A stretch of DNA of 64,000 bases, from assembly GCF_025195125.1 (NCBI RefSeq), contig NZ_JAMGSL010000005.1:478519-542518 (forward strand), written 5' to 3'. Under the pieces are notes generated by a model, which searched no databases, was not told where the DNA came from, and saw nothing but the letters and a program-made list of their open reading frames with translations. Origin of the DNA: Streptomyces sp. Je 1-79 (GTDB lineage Bacteria > Actinomycetota > Actinomycetes > Streptomycetales > Streptomycetaceae). The position numbers and the translations under genes were made by a program. Shown piece after piece: positions 1-8,098 of this stretch (position 1 is the first letter of the stretch; every line of letters begins with the position of its first letter).

Positions 1-1547
1 ACCGCGGCGCCAAGATCGTGCACATCAACCCCCTGGTCGAGGCGGGCGCGACCCGCGCGATCATCCCGCACGACTTCAAGGACATGGCCACCTTCCACTC
101 GACCCCGACGAGCACCCTCAACCTCCAGCCGCGCATCGGCGGCGACATGGCGCTCGTACGGGGCATGGCCAAGGCGATCCTGGAACAGTCGGCCTCCGAC
201 CCGAAGGCGCTGGACCAGGAGTTCATCGACCGCCACACCGCCGGTTTCGACGAGTACCGCGCGCTGTGCGAGGCCACGCCCTGGGACGAGATCGAGAAGC
301 AGTCCGGGGTCGGCCGCGACGACATCCTGGAGGCGGCCCGCGTCTACCGCGAGGCCGACCGCTCCATCGTCAGCTGGTGTCTCGGCGTCACCCAGCACGA
401 GCACGGCGTCGACACCGTACGGGAGATCGTCAACCTCCTGCTGCTGCGCGGCAATCTGGGACGGGAAGGGGCCGGGCCCTCCCCGGTGCGCGGCCACAGC
501 AACGTCCAGGGCAACCGCACCTGCGGCATCGACCACCGCCCCGGCACGGAGTTCCTGGACCGGCTGGCGAAGGTCTGCAAGATCGAGCCGCCGCGCGAGC
601 ACGGCCTGGACACGGTACGCACCATCGAGGCCATGCACCGCGGCGAGGTGAAGGTGTTCGTCGGCATGGGCGGCAACTTCGCCCTCGCGGCGCCCGACAC
701 CCCGCACACGTACGCGGCACTGCGCGCCTGCGAACTCACCGTCCAGGTCAGCACCAAGCTGAACCGCAGCCACATCGTCCACGGCCGCCAGGCCCTCATC
801 CTCCCCTGCCTCGGCCGGACCGAGAAGGACCATCAGCGCAAGGGCGTCCAGAGCACGTCCGTCGAGGACTCGATGAGCATGGTCCATCTGTCCGTCGGCA
901 TGAAGCGCCCCGCCTCCCCGCACCTGCTCTCCGAGCCCGCGATCGTCGCCGGCATGGCCCGCGCGGCACTGCCCGGGAGCGAGACGCCGTGGGAGTGGTA
1001 CATCGAGGACTACGACCGCATCCGCGACACCATGGCCCAAGCCCTCGACGGCTTCGAGGACTTCAACCGCCGGGTGCGGCTGCCGCTCGGCTTCCGCATC
1101 AAGCAGCCCGCGCGCGAACTCGTCTTCCTCACCCCGTCCGGACGCGCCGAGTTCTCCGCCGCCGCACTGCCCGACGTCGTCCCCGCCCCGGGAATGCTGG
1201 CGCTCGGAACCATGCGGTCCCACGACCAGTGGAACACCACCATCTACTCCGACAACGACCGCTACCGCGGCATCAAGAACCTGCGCACCCTCGTCTTCAT
1301 GAACGAGGACGACATGCGCGAACGCGGCATCGCGAAGCTCGACCCGGTCGACATCACCAGCACCGCGGGCGACGGCAGCCGGCGGCACCTCGACGGCTAC
1401 CTGGCCGTTCCGTACGACATTCCGCGCGGCTGCGCGGCCGGGTACATGCCCGAGATGAACGTGCTGTGCGCCCTCGGCGACTACAGCACGCAGAGCGACC
1501 AGCCGATCATGAAGCACGTCAAGGTCACCATCACCCCCGCAGCCTGA
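1..1547 (+). CDS. FdhF/YdeP-type molybdopterin oxidoreductase, 3' part
   Basis: This is the C-terminal part, about 515 residues, of a molybdopterin-dependent oxidoreductase. The frame is open to the first base of the window, so the start, the usual N-terminal region and any Fe-S motif lie upstream. The visible part has the look of the FdhF/YdeP family (formate dehydrogenase alpha-like proteins of roughly 750 residues): a segment with GHSNVQGNRTCGID near position 490-530, a VFVGMGGNFALAAPDT stretch, and a C-terminal molybdopterin-dinucleotide-binding beta-barrel from about position 1210. The protein ends with TITPAA. Family members transfer electrons from an organic or formate-like substrate, but the substrate here cannot be read from the sequence. 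It is followed after 149 bases by the DyP peroxidase gene on the same strand; nothing shows that they are cotranscribed. Confidence 0.8.
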   Translation, partial: RGAKIVHINPLVEAGATRAIIPHDFKDMATFHSTPTSTLNLQPRIGGDMALVRGMAKAILEQSASDPKALDQEFIDRHTAGFDEYRALCEATPWDEIEKQSGVGRDDILEAARVYREADRSIVSWCLGVTQHEHGVDTVREIVNLLLLRGNLGREGAGPSPVRGHSNVQGNRTCGIDHRPGTEFLDRLAKVCKIEPPREHGLDTVRTIEAMHRGEVKVFVGMGGNFALAAPDTPHTYAALRACELTVQVSTKLNRSHIVHGRQALILPCLGRTEKDHQRKGVQSTSVEDSMSMVHLSVGMKRPASPHLLSEPAIVAGMARAALPGSETPWEWYIEDYDRIRDTMAQALDGFEDFNRRVRLPLGFRIKQPARELVFLTPSGRAEFSAAALPDVVPAPGMLALGTMRSHDQWNTTIYSDNDRYRGIKNLRTLVFMNEDDMRERGIAKLDPVDITSTAGDGSRRHLDGYLAVPYDIPRGCAAGYMPEMNVLCALGDYSTQSDQPIMKHVKVTITPAA

Positions 1548-1696
1548 ATCCCGCGTGTGAGGGGCGCCCTGTCTCAGGATCAGGGCCGGAGCCTGCTGAC
1601 GCGGTGCGTGCCCGCACTGCGTCCCAGCCCCGGGCCGGATACCCTGACGCCGTACCTTTTGTTGCTGTTCGTGACGTAATGTCTGCCGGGAGTCGC

Positions 1697-2680
1697 ATGG
1701 TCACCACGCAGCCCGTCGTCGTACCGCCGCCGAGAGCCGCCGTGTTCCTCGTGGCCTCGCTGAACCCCGGCGGTGAGGCCGCCGTACGGGATGCGCTGGC
1801 CGATCTCGCCGGGCTGACCCGCTCCGTGGCCTTCCGCTCGCCGGACGCCGCCCTCACCTGCGTCGCGGGCATCGGCTCGGTGGCGTGGGACCGGCTCGTC
1901 GGCGGGCCGCGCCCGCGCGAGCTCCACCCCTTCACGCCCCTGACGGGCCCCCGGCACCGGGCGCCGGCCACCCCGGGCGATCTGCTCTTCCACGTACGCG
2001 GCCGCCGCATGGACCTCTGCTTCGAACTGGCCCGGCTCATCGTCGACGCCCTGGGCCCCGCCGTGACCGTCGTCGACGAGGTGCACGGCTTCAAGTACTT
2101 CGACCAGCGCGACCTCCTCGGCTTCGTCGACGGCAGCGAGAACCCCGAGGGCGGCCAGGCGGACGACGCCGTGTACGTCACCGACGACGAGCCGCCCTTC
2201 CTCGGCGGCAGTTACGTCATCGTGCAGAAGTACGTCCACGACATGGCGGCCTGGCAGTCGCTCACCGTCGAGGAACAGGAACGCGTCATCGGCCGCGCCA
2301 AGTCGTCCAACGTCGAACTCCCCGACGGCGTCCAACCGGACGACTCGCACGTCGCGCTCAACACGATCGTCGACGACGACGGCACCGAGCAGAAGATCGT
2401 GCGCGAGAACATGGCGTTCGGCGAGGTCGGCCGCGGCGAGTTCGGCACGTATTTCATCGGATACGCCCGGACTCCCGCGGTGACCGAGCAGATGCTGCGC
2501 AACATGTTCCTCGGCGACCCGCCGGGCCTCACCGACCGCATCCTCGACTTCTCCACGGCCGTCACCGGCGGCCTCTTCTTCGTCCCCAGCGCCGACCTCC
2601 TCGGCGACCTCCCTGCCCCGGCCTCCGGGACCGCCCACCGCGGCGACTCCCTGCGCATCGGCAGCCTCAAAGGAGCCTGA
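1697..2680 (+). CDS. DyP-type heme peroxidase, encapsulin cargo
   Basis: A 327-residue dye-decolorizing peroxidase of the bacterial P/B class. It uses heme and H2O2 to oxidise dyes and phenols. Visible signatures are GFVDGSENP (residues 142-150, with the distal Asp at 145), the SHV proximal His at about 218, and the GYAR Arg at about 258. I chose ATG 1697 because GGGAG at 1688-1692 sits 4 bases before it; ATG 1679 is also in frame but has no such site. The last residues, SLRIGSLKGA, match the short C-terminal targeting peptide that loads DyP into encapsulin shells. The encapsulin gene starts 5 bases after the stop, and its ribosome site lies inside the last codons of this gene, so the two are clearly an operon. 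Confidence 0.93.
   Translation: MVTTQPVVVPPPRAAVFLVASLNPGGEAAVRDALADLAGLTRSVAFRSPDAALTCVAGIGSVAWDRLVGGPRPRELHPFTPLTGPRHRAPATPGDLLFHVRGRRMDLCFELARLIVDALGPAVTVVDEVHGFKYFDQRDLLGFVDGSENPEGGQADDAVYVTDDEPPFLGGSYVIVQKYVHDMAAWQSLTVEEQERVIGRAKSSNVELPDGVQPDDSHVALNTIVDDDGTEQKIVRENMAFGEVGRGEFGTYFIGYARTPAVTEQMLRNMFLGDPPGLTDRILDFSTAVTGGLFFVPSADLLGDLPAPASGTAHRGDSLRIGSLKGA
2648..2677 (+). other. Encapsulin-targeting peptide coding region
   Basis: These codons encode SLRIGSLKGA at the very C-terminus of the DyP protein. Cargo proteins of encapsulins end in a short hydrophobic peptide of the form L-x-I-G-S-L-K, which binds the inner shell surface. The match and the adjacent shell gene make this assignment direct; binding itself is inferred. 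Confidence 0.85.
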
Positions 2681-2685
2681 GCGTC

Positions 2686-3501
2686 ATGACGAACCCCGCC
2701 GCCACCGACAACCTGCACCGCGAACTCGCCCCGATCACCCCCGCCGCGTGGGCCGAGATCGAGGAGGAGGCGCGCCGTACCTTCCGGCGCCATGTCGCCG
2801 GGCGCCGTGTCGTCGACGTCCCCGACCCGGCGGGCCCGGGGCTGGCCGCCGCCGGCACCGGTCACCTCGACGAGATCGACCCGCCCGCCCCCGGTGTCAC
2901 GGCGCGGCTGCGCGAGGCGCGCCGGCTGGTCGAACTCCGCGTCCCGTTCACCGTGAGCCGGGCCGCCGTGGACGACGTCGAGCGCGGCTCGAACGACTCC
3001 GACTGGCAGCCGGTGAAGGACGCGGCACGCGCCATGGCCTTCGCCGAGGACCGGGCCGTCTTCGACGGATACCCGGCGGCAGGCATCGAAGGGCTGCGCT
3101 CGCGGTCCTCCAACCCCGAGCTGGGACTGCCAGCCGAGTCGCGCGACTACCCCGACGCGATCAGCCGCGCACTGACGTCGCTGCGGCTCGCGGGCGTCGA
3201 CGGACCGTACGCGCTCCTGCTCGGCGCCGACGCGTACACGGCGGTCAGCGAGACCTCCGACCACGGCTACCCGATCGCGGCGCACCTCGGCCGGATCCTC
3301 GGCGGCGACCCGATCTGGGCGCCCGCCCTGACCGGAGCGTTCGTCCTGTCCACGCGGGGCGGCGACTTCGAACTCCGCCTCGGCCAGGACCTGGCGATCG
3401 GCTACACCGCGCACGACGCGAAGGGCATCGAGCTGTACTTCCAGGAGACGCTGACGTTCCTGACGTACACGGACGAGGCGGTCGTCGCCCTGAGGCCGTG
3501 A
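2686..3501 (+). CDS. Encapsulin shell protein (linocin M18 family)
   Basis: A 271-residue encapsulin of the family 1 (linocin/CFP29) type, the usual length for this family. It has the HK97 phage-capsid fold and self-assembles into a roughly 24-nm nanocompartment. Visible family features are an N-terminal helix (NLHRELAPITPAAWAEIEEE), a P-domain with R-x-F-R near residue 30, the FTVSRAAVDDVERG loop near 90, and a C-terminal SRD-like segment ending in LTYTDEAVVALRP. AAGGAG at 2669-2674 lies 11 bases before ATG 2686 and overlaps the end of the DyP gene, so translation is coupled. Its cargo is almost certainly the upstream DyP peroxidase. The likely role is protection against oxidative stress, inferred from the family. 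Confidence 0.93.
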   Translation: MTNPAATDNLHRELAPITPAAWAEIEEEARRTFRRHVAGRRVVDVPDPAGPGLAAAGTGHLDEIDPPAPGVTARLREARRLVELRVPFTVSRAAVDDVERGSNDSDWQPVKDAARAMAFAEDRAVFDGYPAAGIEGLRSRSSNPELGLPAESRDYPDAISRALTSLRLAGVDGPYALLLGADAYTAVSETSDHGYPIAAHLGRILGGDPIWAPALTGAFVLSTRGGDFELRLGQDLAIGYTAHDAKGIELYFQETLTFLTYTDEAVVALRP

Positions 3502-3553
3502 CCCGGCCGCTCGTGAAAACGGGGCCCAGGGGTCGTGACCCGGCCGGTCGTGA
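3497..3553. repeat. Direct repeat at encapsulin stop codon
   Basis: A 20-base sequence at 3497-3516 recurs at 3534-3553 with one mismatch. The first copy contains the encapsulin TGA stop codon (3499-3501). The second copy ends right at the stop end of the convergent GreA-like gene. There is no coding in between. Confidence 0.7.
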
Positions 3554-4021
3554 CTAGGGGGCGTTCCCCAGGGAGACGACGACCGCGCTCGTACGCCCGT
3601 CCGGAGCCTGGTACGTGACCGTGTCGCCCGCGCGGTGCCCGAGCAGCGCGCGGCCCAGCGGGCTGTCGGCGGTGACCAGGGCCCTGTCCAGCTCCTCGGA
3701 GATCTCGCCGACCTGGAGCGTCGCCTCCGACCCGTCCGCGAACCGCACGGTGACGGTGCTGCCCACGCCGACCACGTCCGCGGACGGCGCGCCGGCGACG
3801 GACGCCTCGCGGATCCGCCCCTCGATCTCGTCGATACGCCGGTCCAGACGTGCGACGTCCGAGGCGCGCTGGAGCTCGTCGGCCTCGTCAGCCCGGTCAC
3901 CCACGGGATCCTCGCTCCGCAAGGTCGCGGCCACACCGTCCCGTTCGGCCCGCAGCTCGGCGAGGTCCTTCCGGAGCGCCTTCAGAGCTTCGGCGCTGAT
4001 GGGCTCGGGTCCACCGGTCAT
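3554..4021 (-). CDS. GreA/GreB-family transcription elongation factor
   Basis: A 155-residue protein with the two-part Gre layout: an N-terminal coiled-coil hairpin (about residues 8-75, with the [15 protein letters not shown] and [19 protein letters not shown] heptads) and a C-terminal FKBP-like globular domain (about 80-155, with [33 protein letters not shown] and a final VVVSLGNAP). Gre factors insert the coiled coil into the RNA polymerase secondary channel and stimulate cleavage of backtracked RNA. The start at 4021 is the [14 protein letters not shown] methionine, with a GGAG-like site upstream; longer readings into the intergenic DNA have no support. It is convergent with the encapsulin gene. 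It is probably a paralogue of the housekeeping GreA, but this cannot be decided from the window. Confidence 0.88.
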   Translation of the reverse strand: MTGGPEPISAEALKALRKDLAELRAERDGVAATLRSEDPVGDRADEADELQRASDVARLDRRIDEIEGRIREASVAGAPSADVVGVGSTVTVRFADGSEATLQVGEISEELDRALVTADSPLGRALLGHRAGDTVTYQAPDGRTSAVVVSLGNAP

Positions 4022-4196
4022 TCCTGCTCCCGTGACGCGCGTACGAATCGGATCCCTCGGCTGCACCTCAATTACCGCATTCGGCGGGGGCCCCGGCAAA
4101 TCACGGAGCCCGGCGAGGTGGGGCAAGGAGAGGGAAGGAATTGAGGGGGGAGGAAATGCCGGGTCGGAGATCGATGCGCGGATAGCGTTACCGGCC

Positions 4197-4832
4197 ATGA
4201 CACAGTGGCTGCCGCGGACAGCGGTTCCCCGGCTCGCCGGTTCGGTCGTCGCCGGAGCGGCGATCGGCGCGGCCGTCGGCGGGCTCACCGACGTACCGCT
4301 GGGAATCCTCGCCGGCATCGCCCTGGCGGAGACGCTCTTCGTCGTGGCGGGCTGGGTCGTGCTCTGGCCGATGGACGCGGACACCACACGCCGCGACGCC
4401 CGGCGCGAGGACTTCCGGCCCCTGACCGACGAGATCATCATCGTCGCGGTCGCCCTGTGCGGACTGGGCAGCACCGTGGTCATCCTCCTGCGCGGCGCCT
4501 CCGACACCGGCCACGCCGCTGCCGCGACCGGGCTCAGCGGGGTGTTCATGGCCTGGGCGGCCCTGCACCTGATGTACGCCACGCGGTACGCGTACCTCTA
4601 CTGCGCGACGTCGAAGGGCGGCATCGACTTCAATTCCGACGAGCCGCCCGCGTACCGGGACTTCCTCTACTTCAGCTACAACCTCGGAATGACCTATCAG
4701 GTCTCCGACACCGACGTGTCGAGTGCGCGGATCCGAGCGGTGGTGCTGCGGCACTCCTTGCTGTCCTACGTGTTCGGTACGAGCATTCTGGCGACGGCCG
4801 TCAATCTCGTCGTCGGACTCGTCACCGGCTGA
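4197..4832 (+). CDS. DUF1345 family integral membrane protein
   Basis: A 211-residue membrane protein with about five hydrophobic segments (near residues 12-32, 35-57, 78-98, 107-125 and 187-208). The central motif with [19 protein letters not shown] followed by [11 protein letters not shown] is the hallmark of the DUF1345 family, whose function is unknown. ATG 4197 was chosen because it starts directly before the first membrane helix; the frame is open upstream, but that stretch is not protein-like. It is divergent from the GreA-like gene, with about 175 bases between, and is followed by the cold-shock leader region. Confidence 0.85.
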   Translation: MTQWLPRTAVPRLAGSVVAGAAIGAAVGGLTDVPLGILAGIALAETLFVVAGWVVLWPMDADTTRRDARREDFRPLTDEIIIVAVALCGLGSTVVILLRGASDTGHAAAATGLSGVFMAWAALHLMYATRYAYLYCATSKGGIDFNSDEPPAYRDFLYFSYNLGMTYQVSDTDVSSARIRAVVLRHSLLSYVFGTSILATAVNLVVGLVTG

Positions 4833-5131
4833 CGCCGGGCCCGGGAGAGCGGGATTTCCCGGCGAAGAGCCCGTGAAGGGTGGATGAAGAGCGCATGACG
4901 AACCCATCCGGAGGAATTCCGGCATGTCCGGGAGCGGGGCCGGCCCGACGGCGCTCCCGGCCCGCGAGGGTCCGGACGCCCGTCCCGGCCGACCCGTCTT
5001 CGTGCAGGCGGGCGATGTTTCCGGACGGCGTGGCGGGGCGCTCGGGGCCGTGGGGACTGGGCACGGGCGGTGTGTGAGGGGGCGCGACGAGGCGCGGAGC
5101 GAAGAATTCCGTGCACGTTCGACCACACCGT

Positions 5132-5139
5132 GCTACAGT
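5132..5139 (+). promoter_or_regulatory. Possible extended -10 promoter of cold-shock gene
   Basis: TGCTACAGT (from 5131) fits TGN plus a TANNNT -10 hexamer at 5134-5139. There is no good -35 at the expected distance. If used, the transcript would carry a leader of about 160 bases containing the hairpin at 5174-5209. This is weak evidence from consensus only. Confidence 0.35.
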
Positions 5140-5173
5140 GAACTCAGTTGCAGTTGTGGTTCCCATAAACTTC

Positions 5174-5214
5174 AAGTGCCTTTCGCGGATTCGTTTCCGC
5201 CAGGCACTTTTTGT
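5174..5214 (+). terminator. Leader hairpin with T-run (attenuator candidate)
   Basis: AAGTGCCT at 5174-5181 pairs perfectly with AGGCACTT at 5202-5209. An inner GCGGA/TCCGC stem extends it, and a run of T follows (5208-5212). This has the form of an intrinsic terminator, yet it lies about 95 bases upstream of the cold-shock ATG inside the likely leader. A temperature- or growth-dependent attenuator is a reasonable inference. Confidence 0.6.
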
Positions 5215-5308
5215 ATTTTCGGTGCTGTTTCCGGACGGGGCAATCGCGCGGCGACGCCGGGATTCACACAGTGTGGATCCCCGGGTAGTGCCTCGAAGGA
5301 GATATGAC

Positions 5309-5512
5309 ATGGCTACTGGCACCGTGAAGTGGTTCAACTCGGAAAAGGGCTTCGGCTTCATCGAGCAGGAGGGTGGCGGCCCGGACGTGTTCGCCCACTA
5401 CTCCAACATCGCGACCTCCGGCTTCCGTGAGCTCCAGGAGGGCCAGAAGGTGACCTTCGACGTCACCCAGGGCCAGAAGGGCCCGCAGGCGGAGAACATC
5501 CTCCCCGCCTGA
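5309..5512 (+). CDS. Cold-shock protein (CspA family)
   Basis: A 67-residue single cold-shock domain, the normal family length. It binds single-stranded RNA/DNA and melts secondary structure. RNP1 is KGFGFIEQ (residues 13-20) and RNP2 is VFAHY (27-31), with the aromatic W8, F15, F17, F28 and H30 in the expected places. GAAGGAG at 5295-5301 is ideally placed before ATG 5309; an ATG at 5304 is out of frame. It is followed after 83 bases, across a strong hairpin, by a DEAD-box helicase, a pairing expected for RNA remodelling in the cold. Regulation through the long structured leader is likely. Confidence 0.96.
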   Translation: MATGTVKWFNSEKGFGFIEQEGGGPDVFAHYSNIATSGFRELQEGQKVTFDVTQGQKGPQAENILPA

Positions 5513-5530
5513 GGCTGAGCCTTCCGACGC

Positions 5531-5567
5531 AGCTGGGGTCCTCACCCTCGTGGTGAGGGCCCCGGCT
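5531..5567 (+). terminator. Strong hairpin between cold-shock and helicase genes
   Basis: A 16-base-pair stem (5531-5546 with 5552-5567, two G-T pairs) with a 5-base loop, starting about 18 bases after the cold-shock stop. There is no long T-run directly after it (CGTCGCATTTTC). It may terminate most transcripts and let some read into the helicase 29 bases further on, or stabilise the cold-shock mRNA 3' end. Confidence 0.75.
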
Positions 5568-5595
5568 CGTCGCATTTTCGGACGAGGTTTCTCCG

Positions 5596-6984
5596 ATGAA
5601 CGAATTCGCATCCCCGGTCACCCATACCCCGGCCCTCCCCCCGGTCGCCGCGTTCGGCGATCTGGAGCTGCCGGCCGAGGTGCTGGCGCTGCTCACCGAG
5701 CTCGGCGTCGACACACCCTTCCCCATCCAGGCCGCCACCCTGCCCAACGCCCTCGCAGGACGCGACGTCCTCGGGCGCGGGCGCACCGGATCGGGAAAGA
5801 CCCTCGCCTTCGGCATTCCCCTGCTCGTACGCACCGCCGGCCGCCGGGCCGAGGCGCGCAGGCCGCGCGCCCTGATCCTCGTCCCCACACGCGAACTGGC
5901 CCAGCAGGTCACCGACGCGCTCACGCCGTATGCCCGCCTCCTGAAGCTGCGCATGCTCACCGTCGTCGGCGGCATGTCGATCGGCAGGCAGGCCACCGCA
6001 CTGCGCGAAGGCGCCGAGGTCCTCGTCGCGACCCCCGGCCGGCTCAACGACCTCGTCGAGCGCAAGGACTGCCGCCTGGACCGGGTCGACATCACCGTCC
6101 TTGACGAGGCCGACCAGATGACCGACATGGGCTTCCTGCCGCAGGTCACCGAGGTGCTCGACCTCGTACGGCCCGACGGCCAGCGCATGCTGTTCTCCGC
6201 CACGCTCGACCGCAACGTCGACCAGCTCGTCCAGAGCTACCTCCACGACCCGGTCGTCCACTCGGTCGACCCCACCGCGGCCACCGTCACCACGATGGAG
6301 CACCACGTCCTCCAGGTGCACGGCGCGGACAAGTACGCCACCGCCACGGAGATCGCCGCCCGCGACGGGCGCGTGATCATGTTCCTGGACACCAAGGCCT
6401 CCGTCGACCGTTTCACCAAGCACCTGCGCGGCAGCGGGGTGCGCGCCGAGGCCCTGCACGGCGGCAAGTCGCAGCCGCTGCGCAACCGCACCCTGGAGCG
6501 GTTCAGGAGCGGTGACATCACCGTCCTCGTGGCCACCAACGTGGCCGCGCGCGGCATCCACGTCGACGAGCTGGACCTCGTCGTCAACGTCGACCCGCCC
6601 GCCGACCACAAGGACTATCTGCACCGGGGCGGACGCACCGCTCGCGCCGGCGAGTCCGGCAGCGTCGTCACCCTGGTCCTCCCCGACCAGCGCAAGGACG
6701 TCGTCCGGCTCATGGGCGAGGCGGGGATCCGCGCCCGCGTGACCCAGGTCCGTTCCGGCGAGGCCGAGTTGAGCCGCCTCACCGGCGCCAAGGCCCCGTC
6801 CGGCGTGCCCGTCGACGGTGCCGCGCCGAGCACCGAGGGCCCCAAGCGCGGCGGAGCGATCTTCCGCGGCATCGGCACCGTCCCGGGCAAGCCCGGCCGC
6901 GCCAAGAACGAGTCACGGCGCTCCGCCGAGGCCCGTAAGACGGCCGAGGCCCGCCAGGCCGCCCGGATCCGCCGGGGACGCTAG
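5596..6984 (+). CDS. DEAD-box ATP-dependent RNA helicase
   Basis: A 462-residue SF2 RNA helicase. Motifs in order: Q-motif region PFPIQ (41-45), motif I GRTGSGKT (62-69), Ia PTREL (97-101), Ib TPGR (146-149), II DEAD (170-173), III SAT (201-203), and the C-terminal domain with VAARGIHVDELDLVVNVDPP and HRGGRTARAG. The last is a variant of the usual HRIGRTGRAG. The tail after residue 380 is basic and Arg/Ala-rich, as in many actinobacterial paralogues, and probably binds RNA. It lies downstream of a cold-shock gene on the same strand across a hairpin, which suggests joint or partial read-through expression. Confidence 0.93.
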   Translation: MNEFASPVTHTPALPPVAAFGDLELPAEVLALLTELGVDTPFPIQAATLPNALAGRDVLGRGRTGSGKTLAFGIPLLVRTAGRRAEARRPRALILVPTRELAQQVTDALTPYARLLKLRMLTVVGGMSIGRQATALREGAEVLVATPGRLNDLVERKDCRLDRVDITVLDEADQMTDMGFLPQVTEVLDLVRPDGQRMLFSATLDRNVDQLVQSYLHDPVVHSVDPTAATVTTMEHHVLQVHGADKYATATEIAARDGRVIMFLDTKASVDRFTKHLRGSGVRAEALHGGKSQPLRNRTLERFRSGDITVLVATNVAARGIHVDELDLVVNVDPPADHKDYLHRGGRTARAGESGSVVTLVLPDQRKDVVRLMGEAGIRARVTQVRSGEAELSRLTGAKAPSGVPVDGAAPSTEGPKRGGAIFRGIGTVPGKPGRAKNESRRSAEARKTAEARQAARIRRGR

Positions 6985-7080
6985 GGGCTCTCGTTCGGAT
7001 CTTGCCGGGCTCGCGTGCTCCGGCCTGATCCAGACGAATGCTGTGACCGGCAGGTTCCCCACGTGGCGCGGCAGCGCCGC

Positions 7081-7932
7081 TCACGTTCCCGACGGCCGCG
7101 GCTGTTCCGGCGGAACCGAGCTCTCGGCGACCGCCATCCACTGGTCCAGGTCGGCCTGGGTGAACTCGGTCCACGGTGGCATGCCGGGGAGCCGGCGGAG
7201 GAGGTCGTAGGCCTCGGGGATCTGGGCTCCGCGGAGGACCGGGCAGTGGCAGCCCGCGATGACCTCGGCGTTCAGGTGTTGGAAGTCGGTGACGACCGTC
7301 CCGAACTTCTGGGCGTCCAGCAGGGCCACCCAGGGGGAGACCAGGGTTCCGCCGAAGAACTGGCCGTCGCGGAATTCGTCCGGCGACAGCGCCGCCATGT
7401 CGGGCACAGGGGTCGACACGTTCGTGGCGAACGTGTCCACGGCCCACAGGACCTTGGCCTTCGCGTCGAACAGGGCGCGGGTCGTGGGGTTGTCGTACAG
7501 GGGTGGTCGCTTGGCGACCAGGGTGCGGTCGCCCGCGTCGATCGTGTCGCCGTCGGTCATGAAGCGGCACCGGTTGATGGGTGTCTCCCACTCCTCGGCC
7601 ATGCGGCCGATGGAGAACCATGTCGTGAGCAGGGTCGCGTTCGGGCACTCCGCGAGGACCGCCAAGAGGTTGCCGGCGTGGTCGCGGTCGTCGTGGGTGA
7701 GGAAGATCCACCGTACGTCCAGAGGATCCACGACGGACCAGGCCGCCTCCAGCCACTGGGAGCGCACTGCGGGCGCCCCGGTGTCCACGAGGACCGGTTC
7801 GCTTCCCCGGATCACCATCGAGTTCATCGGGAAGTGGCCGACCGGAGGGGCCTCAAGGGCCCACGGGATGACGAACGTCTCCTCAGCGATCTTGTACGGC
7901 TGCAGAAGGTCGAAACTCTCCGTGGTTGTCAT
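7081..7932 (-). CDS. MBL-fold, flavodiiron/ODP-like metalloprotein
   Basis: A 283-residue metallo-beta-lactamase-fold protein. The metal motif is THDDRDH (H80-D81-D82-R83-D84-H85), closest to the H-x-E-x-D-H of flavodiiron (ODP) proteins but with Asp where Glu is usual. A later Asp (LWAVDTFA) and a final His (AGCHCPVL) are present; the middle His ligand is not obvious. There is no flavodoxin domain, unlike full-length FprA. Such proteins reduce O2 or NO or bind diiron, but the activity here is uncertain. GGGAGAG precedes ATG 7932. It is convergent with the helicase and divergent from the giant gene at 8099. Confidence 0.8.
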   Translation of the reverse strand: MTTTESFDLLQPYKIAEETFVIPWALEAPPVGHFPMNSMVIRGSEPVLVDTGAPAVRSQWLEAAWSVVDPLDVRWIFLTHDDRDHAGNLLAVLAECPNATLLTTWFSIGRMAEEWETPINRCRFMTDGDTIDAGDRTLVAKRPPLYDNPTTRALFDAKAKVLWAVDTFATNVSTPVPDMAALSPDEFRDGQFFGGTLVSPWVALLDAQKFGTVVTDFQHLNAEVIAGCHCPVLRGAQIPEAYDLLRRLPGMPPWTEFTQADLDQWMAVAESSVPPEQPRPSGT

Positions 7933-8098
7933 CGCTGCTCTCCCTCGGGCGGAGTCGCCGCAGCGTCCATGATTCCAGTGCAGCCCCGTGCCGGGCTGTC
8001 GTCAAACGCACGACCCGGCCACCGAGCCGGAGCGGCACTGTCGGACCCTCGTGCTGGAATGATCCTCGTCGCACATGGTCGCGAGGGGGAAGAAGAGC

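Larger units (their letters stand above)
4833..5308 (+). promoter_or_regulatory. Intergenic region and leader of the cold-shock gene
   Basis: About 475 bases without a convincing gene; the short frames here have no protein character. The first 250 bases hold nothing I recognise. From about 5130 on it becomes AT-richer than its surroundings, contains a possible extended -10 element and a strong hairpin, and leads into the cold-shock gene with a GAAGGAG ribosome site at 5295-5301. Confidence 0.6.
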
